From Planctomycetota bacterium (GTDB taxonomy: Bacteria > Planctomycetota > MHYJ01 > JACQXL01), in contig JACQXL010000019.1 of the NCBI GenBank assembly GCA_016208805.1, positions 1 to 8,864 on the forward strand: a DNA stretch of 8,864 bases, written 5' to 3'. The translations under genes and the position numbers were made by a program. Every line of letters starts with the position of its first letter. Within the stretch, counting starts at the first letter, position 1. Positions 1 to 6,128 of the stretch are shown here, in pieces. The notes beneath the pieces are model-generated. The model made no database searches and was not told where the DNA came from. It saw only the letters and a list, made by a program, of their open reading frames with translations.

Positions 1-1
1 C

Positions 2-61
2 TCAAGAGGGGATTTTTAGATACTCTGTGTGCTTTTCGGGGTACGGCGTTGCTACTTCCAT
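2..61 (-). CDS. Possible 19-codon ORF, or the broken 5' end of the next operon gene
   Basis: An ATG (61-59) follows an AAGGAG motif with 8 nt between GGAG and the ATG, the best Shine-Dalgarno arrangement in the window. The reading frame runs 19 codons (begins MEVATPYPEK, ends KIPS) and stops at TGA 4-2, almost at the window edge. It lies about 115 bp after the amrS stop, on the same strand. I do not recognise the peptide. It may be a real small ORF, a leader peptide, or the start of a larger downstream gene with a frameshift, since two other genes here are disrupted. Only the good ribosome binding site supports it; coding evidence is weak because the ORF is so short. Confidence 0.22.
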   Translation of the reverse strand: MEVATPYPEKHTEYLKIPS

Positions 62-142
62 TGGAAAGTCTCCTTTTTTTACCGTTTACCCATTCATGGT
101 GAACCATTCAGGGGGAACCCACACTTTTCCGTGATGAATCTC

Positions 143-166
143 TTTTGTTTATCCGTGTCTATCTAT
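143..166 (-). repeat. Degenerate copy of an intergenic 'AGATAAACACGGATTAAAC'-type repeat
   Basis: Read on the minus strand, this stretch contains AGATAGACACGGATAAAC. That matches AGATAAACACGGATTAAAC, seen on the plus strand near 6069-6087, apart from two substitutions or so. It sits just after the amrS stop. The pair suggests a dispersed intergenic repeat family in opposite orientations. The match is short and imperfect, so chance similarity is possible. Confidence 0.35.
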
Positions 167-175
167 CAGAGTTTA

Positions 176-1098
176 TCAGCCCCGATGTTCATCGGGGTCT
201 GTGGTTTTGATATTATTCTCAGCCCCGCAACTACCGCAGTGGCCGTCCGGAGTCAAGGATAATACCCTTGTATTATATCCACGCCTTTCTATCAGCCGGG
301 TATTACACTTATGGCAGAAGGTGTCATTGCCCTTGACCAGACTGGCATTTCCCAGATACACATAATCAAGGTGTTTGCGGCCTATTTCGTAGGCCCGAAG
401 CAGCGTTTCAGGCGGCGTGGTCGGATTATTGAGGTTATAAGACGGATAATAGGCCGAGAAATGGAGCGGCGTATCCTTGCCTAAATTATCTGCTATCCAT
501 TTGGCTAATTTGGCAAACTGTTCGTCCGTATCGTTTTCCCCTGTAATCACCAGATTAGTGATTTCTATCATCGTTTTCTTTCTGGCCTCTTTACCCTAGG
601 CAGTATTTCGGCCAGCGGTTCCGGGTTGACAAACCCGTTGGTAACCAGCACATTGGTAAATCCTTTGGAATGGACCAGTTTGGCCGTTTCCAACACGAAT
701 TCATACCAGATAAACGGCTCGTTGTAGGTATAGGCAATGCCTTTGGATTTGTAGGTGGCTATCAAATCAACCGCCTTGGCCGGAGTGAATTCGTTTGTGC
801 CGCTGTCCTCTTGTGAGATGCTCCAGTTCTGGCAGAACTGACAGGCCAGGTTGCATCCGTTTGTACCTATGGATAATATGGCCGAGCCCGGATAGAAGTG
901 ATAGAGCGGTTTCTTTTCTATCGGGTCAAGATTGACCGAAGAAACCCGGCCGTAGTTCAGCGAATATAATGCGCCGTTGATATTCTTGCGCTGACGGCAG
1001 ATGCCGAGTTTGTCCGGAGCGATAATGCAGTTGTGCGGGCAGAGGTGACAATGGGCTTTATTGTCCTTTAGTTGCTCATAATGTAACGCCTGCTTCAT
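176..1098 (-). pseudogene. amrS: AmmeMemoRadiSam radical SAM protein AmrS, broken by an internal deletion
   Basis: Radical SAM enzyme of the AmrS/COG1180 (PflA-like) family; its physiological substrate is uncertain. The N-terminal piece (ATG 1098 to stop 568, 176 codons) has the family's C17-x2-C20-x3-C24...C34 cluster and the radical SAM motif C82-x3-C86-x2-C89 in GTNGCNLACQFCQNW, then GIAYTYNEPFIWYEF and NVLVTNGFVNPEPL. The C-terminal piece resumes in another frame with KEARKKTMIEITNLV, then PLHFSAYYPSY, YVYLGN and a probable zinc ribbon (C-x2-C...C-x2-C) before the stop at 176. The join is at about 592-600. Compared with the family, about 31 residues are missing there, including the segment that normally reads roughly 'YIDAMNIDLK'. 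The deletion is about 95 bp and of 3n+1 length, so the frame shifts too. The start overlaps the polyprenyl synthase end by 23 nt, suggesting coupled translation. As written the gene cannot make an intact barrel; a misassembly would explain it equally well. Confidence 0.85.
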
Positions 1099-2065
1099 TG
1101 GCTATCTCTTTTAACAAGTACAACAAGCAATCTTTATAATGGCTGTTCGGCACAGGTTTCAAAGCATTATCCGCTTTAAGGATAAAATGCCGGAGTCGTA
1201 TTCTGGTATACGCCATAGCCCCTTCGTTATCCAATAACTTATATAATTTATTACGCCTGCTCAGTTCCCCGTTACCATTGGTAATCAACCGGACGAGCCG
1301 GTTTTTACCGCCCTTTGATGCGGTCTTGAGATACCGGATAATCGGCATAGTCATCTTGCCTTTGTATAAATCCGTACCGGACGACTTGCCGGTTTCTATG
1401 TCATCGCTGGTAATATCCAGATAGTCATCCATAATCTGGTAGGCCAGCCCGAAGTTCCGGCCGAACCGTTTCAGGGCCGATATTATTTTAGTATTGCCGG
1501 TACTGAACAGCGCGCCCAAGTGGGTAGCCGCCGCAAAGAGCGAGGCGGTCTTCTCGCCGATAATTTTCAGGTAGTCAGATTCGCTGAAATCAAAGCAGAA
1601 CCGGTTGCTCATATGGTTGAGTTCGCCCAGGCACATCTGCTTGGCCACGCCGGACAGCAGTTTCAGGGCATCGGACGAGCCGACATCCGAACAGCCGACA
1701 AACGCCTGCGAGAACAGGTAATCGCCGAACAACACGGCCATCTCGTTGCCCCAGCGCTGGTTGAAAGTGGCGGTATTACGCCTGATTTTCGCCTCGTCAA
1801 GCACATCGTCGTGAATCAGGGTGGCGTTGTGAATCAACTCCAGGATGACGGCGATATTGTAATGAATATCCTTTAATTGAAGCCGGGGCGCGACCGCCCG
1901 GGCCGACAGAATCAGCAGCATCGGCCTCAGGTGTTTGCCTTTGAACCTGTCCAGGTGATGTGGTAACTCAAGCGGAATCCGTTTGGATAATACCGCATTA
2001 TGCAGACTACGCTCAAATCGGCTTAATTCATTATTGACTGCCCGTTTTATCTCTTTAAGTTCCAT
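1076..2065 (-). CDS. Trans-polyprenyl diphosphate synthase, long-chain (IspB-like)
   Basis: Cytosolic prenyltransferase that adds isopentenyl diphosphate units to an allylic primer, giving the side chain of a respiratory quinone or a similar long isoprenoid. In the 329-residue protein I see GKHLRP at 43-48 (substrate binding), the first Asp-rich motif DDVLDEAKIRR starting at D86, GEKTASLFAAA near 170-180, and the second Asp-rich motif QIMDDYLD with D213, D214 and D217. The residues five and four before the first motif are Ala and Thr (NATLIHDD), as in E. coli IspB; small side chains there fit a long product, but length cannot be fixed by eye. I chose ATG 2065, 25 bp after the dinG stop; the frame is open to 2164, but that part lies inside dinG and lacks family similarity. 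A GAGG is present about 19 nt upstream of ATG, too far for a strong site. The 3' end overlaps amrS. Confidence 0.9.
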   Translation of the reverse strand: MELKEIKRAVNNELSRFERSLHNAVLSKRIPLELPHHLDRFKGKHLRPMLLILSARAVAPRLQLKDIHYNIAVILELIHNATLIHDDVLDEAKIRRNTATFNQRWGNEMAVLFGDYLFSQAFVGCSDVGSSDALKLLSGVAKQMCLGELNHMSNRFCFDFSESDYLKIIGEKTASLFAAATHLGALFSTGNTKIISALKRFGRNFGLAYQIMDDYLDITSDDIETGKSSGTDLYKGKMTMPIIRYLKTASKGGKNRLVRLITNGNGELSRRNKLYKLLDNEGAMAYTRIRLRHFILKADNALKPVPNSHYKDCLLYLLKEIANEAGVTL

Positions 2066-2090
2066 AACTGTTAGACTACATTTTCCTCTA

Positions 2091-4185
2091 TTAATCTTCA
2101 ACAATAATCTGACATTTGGGTAAGGCGTCAAGGAATGATTTGCCGTAACCTTTATTGAGCACACGGCTGTCTAATATTACCACGATGCCCTTATCGGTCT
2201 TGGCCCTGATAAGCCGGCCGAACCCCTGGCGCAGTTTCAGGGCGGTCTCAGGTATAAAATAGTTCTGGAACGAATCTATGCCCCGGCGCTCCATATCCTC
2301 TATCTTTGCCTCCACTATCGGCTCGGACGGCACCGGGAACGGCAGTTTGGTGATGATGATATTTTCCAGTGCCTCGCCCGGCACGTCCACGCCCTGCCAG
2401 AAACTATCGGCCCCGAATATGACCGAGCCAATCCGGTTCTTGAACTGTTCCAGCATCTGGTGTCTTGGTAAATCCCTGCCCTGGATATAGACCGGGATGC
2501 CCATCTGCTCCAGTTTCGGCGCCAGCCGTTCGTGGATTTTATTCATCAGGTAATAACTGGTGAACAGCACAAACGCCCGGCCTTTGGTTATATCTAAGTA
2601 TTTAAGAATCTTGTTGCCGGCCGCTTCTTCAAATTTATCGGTGCGCGGGTCGGGCGTGTTTTTGGTGATATATAATTTCACCTGTTTCTGGTAATCAAAG
2701 GGCGAGCCCAGCACCAGGTCTTTGGTACTATCCAGCCCGACAGTTTCTTTGATATATTTCAGCCCGTCGGTAGTTGAGGTGGCCATGGTGGCGCTGGTCA
2801 GGACCGCAGTCTTGATGCGGTCAAACAGGAGTTCCTTGAGAAGTTTATCCACCTTTATCGGCGCGCTCTTTAGGAACACCGATGGCTGGCCGCGCCGCCG
2901 GTCTTTTATTTCAACCCAGTAAACCGCTCCGTTACACGGTTGAACTGAGCGTCTGTTTGAAGAAGGACTCTATCTCGGTGGCCAGCCCGAGCGTGCGCCG
3001 GATATAAGCATCCAACTCAAAGCCGTCATATCCATCCTTCGCATCGGTTTCATCCGCGCATTTCTTGCTCCTCTTTGGTTTGGCGGACGGTGTCTTTTCC
3101 CTCGCACCTTGCGCTCGGGACAAGTCCGTCCGTTTCTTCAGTTCACCCAGCGCGATATAAAGTTCCATCAGCGCCTCTGACAGTGTGTTGGTAATCGTGC
3201 CGTCAAAGTTGGATTTCTTGACGCGTCCGTTGGACGGCGCCTTGGTGGATGACCACTGGATAACTTCGGCGAAGAATCGGTCCGAGGTTTCACGCAGGTT
3301 AGCCACAATATCCTTTGCCTGATTGGGCTTGGCCTGTGCCGACAGGAATTTCAGGAAGCCCCGGTCGTTCCGGGGATTATACAGGTTGTTGAGCAGGTAA
3401 TTTATCCGTCCGTTGGATATTTCCAGCCCCAGGTGGTCCTGGGCCACGCCCTCCAGCCGGTGCGCCTCGTCAATCACCAGCGCTTCATAGGGCGGCAGGA
3501 TGTTGGCCTTATCCTTTCGGAGCATCGCGTCAATCACCAGGAGCGGGTGGTTGACCACAATCAGGTTGGCCGACCATAATTTCTGCCGCGCCCGCTGGTA
3601 GAAGCATTTGTTATAATAGACGCAGTGCCGGCCCGGGCAGTTATCGTATTCCGAGCAGACCTTTGACCAGACGCTGTTTTGCGGCACGAACGACAGGGCG
3701 GACAGGCTGCCGTCGCCTTTGGTTTTCAGCAGTTCATACGACCACTTGTTTATTTCCTTTAGTTCCTTGACCTCGCTGAGTTCCTCAAACAGACCGGTCT
3801 GGTGGAGTTGGGCGTTATTCAGCCGTCGGAGGCAGAGATAATTACTGCGTCCCTTACCCAGCGCAACTTCAAAGTCATTCTCTCCCCAGATGGGCAGGGT
3901 CTTGAGGAAAGTAATGTCCTTGTAAGCAATCTGTTCCTGCAGGTTAATAGTGTTGGTGGACACCACGACCGGTTTGCCGGTGGCTATGCTGTGCTGGATA
4001 AGCGGGATGAGATAGGCAAAGGTCTTGCCCACGCCTGTGCCGGCCGCTATGACCACATAGGCGCGTCCCTGGACGGCCAGGGCGCCGGAGATAGTTTCAT
4101 ACATCTCGGTCTGCTGGGGCCGGTGCTCATAGCCGATAAAATACTGGCTGATTATTCCGTCTTTGCTAAAAATATTATTAGTCAT
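2091..4185 (-). pseudogene. dinG: DinG/XPD-family Fe-S DNA helicase, split by a one-base frameshift
   Basis: ATP-dependent SF2 DNA helicase of the DinG/YoaA-like group, acting in DNA repair or removal of unusual structures. The first part (417 codons, ATG 4185 to TAA 2932) has a Q-like motif YEHRPQQ (19-25), Walker A AAGTGVGKT (47-55), probable 4Fe-4S ligands C118, C177, C183 or C188, and C194, and the DEAH box at 239-242. The second part, in the next frame, starts NGAVYWVEIKDRRRG and carries LTSAT, GADSFWQGVDVPG and motif VI QGFGRLIR, ending at TAA 2091. Dropping one base near 2934 joins TLSSTV to NGAVYWVE and gives a normal 697-residue enzyme with all motifs, so the lesion is minimal: a recent mutation or a sequencing error. 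No Shine-Dalgarno precedes ATG 4185; the upstream GIY-YIG stop ends 9 nt before it. Residues 355-390 are low-complexity and probably contain a repeat insertion. Confidence 0.9.
3098..3120 (-). repeat. Small hairpin-forming repeat inside the dinG linker
   Basis: The 23 bp TCCC...GGGA segment can pair TCCC with GGGA and CGC with GCG around a 5-base loop, with an internal mismatch. On the minus strand it begins TCCCGAGCGC, which resembles short dispersed repeats I associate with uncultivated bacterial genomes; I cannot check that. It encodes SRAQGARE at residues 356-363 of dinG, in a low-complexity Lys-rich linker (RAQGAREKTPSAKPKRSKK) between helicase domains. An in-frame insertion is plausible; a merely GC-rich linker is the alternative. 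Confidence 0.35.
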
Positions 4186-4192
4186 GTCATGT

Positions 4193-4238
4193 TGTCATTC
4201 TGAGTCCACCGACTTTACGTCGGGGGACGAAGAATCTT
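4193..4238 (+). repeat. Left inverted end of the GIY-YIG cassette
   Basis: Contains TGTCATTCTGAG, a 23-base hairpin (4205-4227; 9-base arms with one A-G mismatch, loop TTTAC) and GAAGAATCT. Read on the minus strand it encodes the last 14 residues of the GIY-YIG protein (EDSSSPDVKSVDSE) and its TGA stop at 4197-4195. The dinG start codon follows 9 bp beyond that stop. Confidence 0.65.
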
Positions 4239-4521
4239 CACCCCACTGAGCCGCTAAATCATTCCAATCCGGATTGACTTTTTCTATTAAAGCAATTTTC
4301 TTCTGTCTAATCCATCCTTTGATTTGTTTCTCTCGTGCAATGGCACATTGGATATCGTTAGTTTCTTCAAAATAGACGAGATGAGTTATATTATATTTCT
4401 TCGTAAAACCGCTAATAAGTTTGAGTTTATGTTCATACGCTCGGCGAAAAAGGTCATTCGTTACACCTGTATAAAGTGTTTTTGACCTATTAGTCATAAT
4501 ATAAACATAATATTGTTTCAT
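4195..4521 (-). CDS. Small GIY-YIG nuclease-domain protein
   Basis: A 108-residue protein made almost entirely of one GIY-YIG endonuclease domain of the short, stand-alone YhbQ/UvrC-N-like type. The 'GIY' half is YYVYIMTN (4-11) and the 'YIG' half LYTGVTN (16-22). Candidate catalytic residues are Tyr5 or Tyr7, Tyr17, Arg26 or Arg27 (FRRAYEHK) and Glu64 in AIAREKQIKGW. The conserved block ends near NPDWNDLAAQWG (83-94); the acidic, Ser-rich tail 95-108 is translated from the flanking repeat. There is no DNA-binding domain as in intron homing enzymes, and no transmembrane segment. I see no good Shine-Dalgarno: upstream of ATG 4521 lies GAAGAATCTCAC, part of the other repeat end. It is co-directional with rarA (52 bp gap) and dinG (9 bp gap). 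The fold is clear; a role in moving the flanking repeats is inference. Confidence 0.88.
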   Translation of the reverse strand: MKQYYVYIMTNRSKTLYTGVTNDLFRRAYEHKLKLISGFTKKYNITHLVYFEETNDIQCAIAREKQIKGWIRQKKIALIEKVNPDWNDLAAQWGEDSSSPDVKSVDSE

Positions 4522-4524
4522 GTG

Positions 4525-4559
4525 AGATTCTTCGGTCGTACCGCTCCCTCAGAATGACA
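4525..4559 (-). repeat. Right inverted end of the GIY-YIG cassette
   Basis: On the minus strand it reads TGTCATTCTGAG, then GGAGCGGTACGACC (which includes a CGGT/ACCG mini-hairpin), then GAAGAATCT, matching the left end in the outer and inner parts but with a 14 bp rather than 24 bp spacer. It forms the whole leader immediately upstream of the GIY-YIG start codon, so it would be transcribed as that gene's 5' leader. It ends 14 bp before the rarA stop codon. Confidence 0.65.
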
Positions 4560-4573
4560 CCGCCGAAGATGAA

Positions 4574-5923
4574 TTACTCTGATGGTTTCTGTTTAAGTTT
4601 CTCCCAGAACTCCATCCGTTTCTTTATCTCCTTCTCAAATCCCAGGTCGCCCGGCTGGTAATACTTCTTGCCGTTGATACCCTCCGGCAGGTATTGCTGC
4701 TTGACAAAATGATACGGGAAATCGTGCGGGTATTTGTAGTTATCGCCGTAGCCCAGTTCGCTCATCAGGTCGGTGACCGGGTTGCGCAGGTGGAGCGGCA
4801 CGGGTTCGTTAAAGGTGGATTTGACATCTTGTTTGACCTTATTATAGGCCGCATAGACTGAATTGCTCTTAGGCGCGGTGGCCAGATAGATGGCCGCCTG
4901 GGCCAGCGCGTTATCGGCCTCTGGCATCCCGACGAAATCCACGGCCTCCTTGGCCGCCACGGCCACCAGCAATGCCTGCGGGTCGGCGTTGCCGATATCC
5001 TCGGATGCAAACCTGACCATCCGCCGGGCGACATAGAACGGGTCCTCGCCCGCTTCCAACATCCGGCCCAGCCAGTAGAGTGATGCATCCGGGTCGCTGC
5101 CGCGCAGGCTTTTATGGAATGCCGAGATGATGTTATAGTGCTCCTCACCGGCCTGGTCATAGAGCATCACCTTGCGCTGGGCGGCCGATTCCACAGTTTC
5201 TTTTGTAATTACCCGCACACCTTCAGAGGCAGGCTCGCCCGCCGTAGTCCCACCGGGACGAAGGCGGGGCTTGGTGCTCTGGACGGCGATATCCAGCAGG
5301 GTCAGCCCGGCCCGGGCATCGCCGTTGGCGATATTGACGATGTATTTGGCTACCTCATTGTCAATATGGACATTATATTTACCCAGCCCGCGTTGCTCGT
5401 CCTTGAGGGCCGCGCGTAGAATCAGGATAATTTCATCATTGGTCAACTGCCTCAGAACAAACACCCGGCATCTGGACAGCAGGGCCGAGTTCAGTTCAAA
5501 GGACGGGTTCTCGGTCGTGGCGCCAATCATAGTGATGGTCCCTTTTTCGATATAAGGCAGGAATGCATCCTGCTGGGCCTTGTTGAAACGGTGAATCTCG
5601 TCCACGAACAGGATGGTATTCTTCTTGTGGATATCGCGGTTATACCTGGCGCGTTCCATCACCTCTTTGATTTCCTTGATGCCTGATGTGACCGCGCTGA
5701 AGGTGATGAACTCAAATCCGGTGGCCTGTGCGATAATAAATGCCAGGGTGGTCTTGCCTGAGCCGGGTGGCCCCCAGAGGATGATGGATGGCAGTAGGGA
5801 TGATTTATCGGCCAGAATCTGGCGGAGCGGTTTATCGGCGCCGACAATCTCCTGCTGACCCACGAACTCGTCAAAGGTCCGGGGTCTCATCCGCTCGGCT
5901 AAGGGTTTAATGGCATCCGGCAT
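4574..5923 (-). CDS. rarA: Replication-associated recombination protein RarA (MgsA), AAA+ ATPase
   Basis: AAA+ ATPase related to clamp-loader subunits and RuvB/WRNIP1, acting at stalled or damaged replication forks with SSB. The 449 residues contain PLAERMRPRTFDEFVGQ at the start, Walker A GPPGSGKT (51-58), Walker B FVDEIHRF (106-113), sensor 1 ATTENPSF (135-142), the arginine finger R151 in SRCR, and sensor 2 GDAR (201-204). The MgsA C-terminal domain follows, with YDQAGEEHYNIISAFHKSLRGSDPDASLYWLGRM-type sequence (split here by the usual spacing) and APKSNSVYAAYNKV. Length and start match the family. Residues 218-234 (KPRLRPGGTTAGEPASE) are extra compared with what I know of RarA and are encoded by a palindromic repeat lying in the linker between the AAA+ and C-terminal parts. 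A promoter candidate lies about 90-115 bp upstream, so rarA may head its own transcript. No clear Shine-Dalgarno precedes ATG 5923. Confidence 0.95.
   Translation of the reverse strand: MPDAIKPLAERMRPRTFDEFVGQQEIVGADKPLRQILADKSSLLPSIILWGPPGSGKTTLAFIIAQATGFEFITFSAVTSGIKEIKEVMERARYNRDIHKKNTILFVDEIHRFNKAQQDAFLPYIEKGTITMIGATTENPSFELNSALLSRCRVFVLRQLTNDEIILILRAALKDEQRGLGKYNVHIDNEVAKYIVNIANGDARAGLTLLDIAVQSTKPRLRPGGTTAGEPASEGVRVITKETVESAAQRKVMLYDQAGEEHYNIISAFHKSLRGSDPDASLYWLGRMLEAGEDPFYVARRMVRFASEDIGNADPQALLVAVAAKEAVDFVGMPEADNALAQAAIYLATAPKSNSVYAAYNKVKQDVKSTFNEPVPLHLRNPVTDLMSELGYGDNYKYPHDFPYHFVKQQYLPEGINGKKYYQPGDLGFEKEIKKRMEFWEKLKQKPSE
5238..5268. repeat. REP-like palindrome in frame within rarA
   Basis: CCCGCCGTAGTCCC (5238-5251), a 3-base spacer, and GGGACGAAGGCGGG (5255-5268) form a stem with 12 of 14 pairs matched. 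On the minus strand it encodes most of the extra rarA segment PRLRPGGTTAGE. Perfect-looking GC-rich stems with tiny loops are typical of REP-like elements, while a coding region rarely produces one by chance. The reading frame is kept, so the insertion appears tolerated in a linker. Confidence 0.6.
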
Positions 5924-6011
5924 AAAAATCTTTATACAGAACTCAAAGCGAAATAAAACAGTCGGTGTTCTTGTCCTAGCGAATTGACCTGATGACCAGC
6001 ACGCCTATAGC

Positions 6012-6040
6012 TAAATAGCAATGGATTGACGGGTTGTCAA
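6012..6040 (-). promoter_or_regulatory. Candidate sigma-70-type promoter upstream of rarA
   Basis: On the minus strand, TTGACA (6040-6035) matches the -35 consensus exactly. A 17 bp spacer follows, then TATTTA (6017-6012), a weak -10 that is preceded by TGC as in an extended -10. Transcription would start near 6005, leaving about an 80 nt leader before rarA. It is the only good -35 hexamer I see between valS and rarA. The -10 matches only half the consensus, and the organism's sigma preferences are unknown. Confidence 0.4.
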
Positions 6041-6050
6041 GAAAAATGCA

Positions 6051-6087
6051 ACCACAGACCGGAGTCACAGATAAACACGGATTAAAC
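6051..6087 (+). repeat. Intergenic 'ACCACAGA...CACAGATAAACACGGATTAA' repeat
   Basis: Contains ACCACAGA, then TCACAGATAAACACGG and ATTAAACCC, related to the copy at 143-166 (inverted) and sharing the CACAGAT core with the element at 8832-8856. It sits downstream of valS and runs into the stem-loop at 6080-6102. Such repeats are non-coding here; all three copies lie outside genes. Confidence 0.5.
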
Positions 6088-6102
6088 CCTATCGGGTTAA
6101 TC
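6080..6102 (-). terminator. Stem-loop after valS, possible weak terminator
   Basis: GATTAA and CCC pair with GGG and TTAATC, giving nine pairs with one bulged base around a 4-base loop, starting 27 bp after the valS TAG. No T-run follows on the minus strand, so it is not a classical intrinsic terminator. It could be an mRNA-stabilising 3' hairpin or part of the repeat that overlaps it. Confidence 0.3.
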
Positions 6103-6128
6103 ATCAAACATAGAATAAGAAATGATGG

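Larger units (their letters stand above)
4193..4559. mobile_element. Candidate 367 bp GIY-YIG cassette with bipartite inverted ends
   Basis: The GIY-YIG gene lies between inverted copies of a two-part sequence. The outer part, TGTCATTCTGAG, is perfect over 12 bp at 4193-4204 and inverted at 4548-4559. The inner part, GAAGAATCT, is perfect over 9 bp at 4229-4237 and inverted at 4525-4533. The spacers differ (24 and 14 bp) and each holds a small hairpin. The cassette fills almost exactly the space between the rarA stop (4574) and the dinG start (4185). No target-site duplication is evident. Ends of the type TGTCATTCTGAG...GAAGAATC beside GIY-YIG genes are familiar to me from uncultivated bacterial genomes; I cannot confirm this or demonstrate mobility. 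An alternative is two opposed copies of a dispersed repeat flanking an ordinary gene. Confidence 0.6.

Noticed and set aside
96..107. ATGG-TGAA-CCAT hairpin in the left intergenic region
   Set aside because: A 4 bp stem with no T-run is too weak to call a terminator.
29..262. 77-codon plus-strand frame at the left end
   Set aside because: No ribosome binding site or recognisable domain; it overlaps the amrS 3' end and the degenerate repeat, so it looks accidental.
568..571. ATGA overlap read as two genes in an operon
   Set aside because: Both sides are parts of the same AmrS family protein, and family similarity continues upstream of the ATG (KEARKKT), so this is a broken gene.
2066..2164. 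Upstream start for the polyprenyl synthase at 2164
   Set aside because: The extra 33 residues lie inside dinG coding sequence and do not resemble the family N-terminus; ATG 2065 fits MELKEIKRAVNNEL.
2932..2940. Programmed frameshift in dinG
   Set aside because: I see no slippery heptamer or downstream structure, and helicases of this family are not known to me to use recoding.
4195..4521. Homing endonuclease of an intron or intein
   Set aside because: The gene lies between two genes, interrupts neither, and has no intron or intein features or DNA-binding domain.
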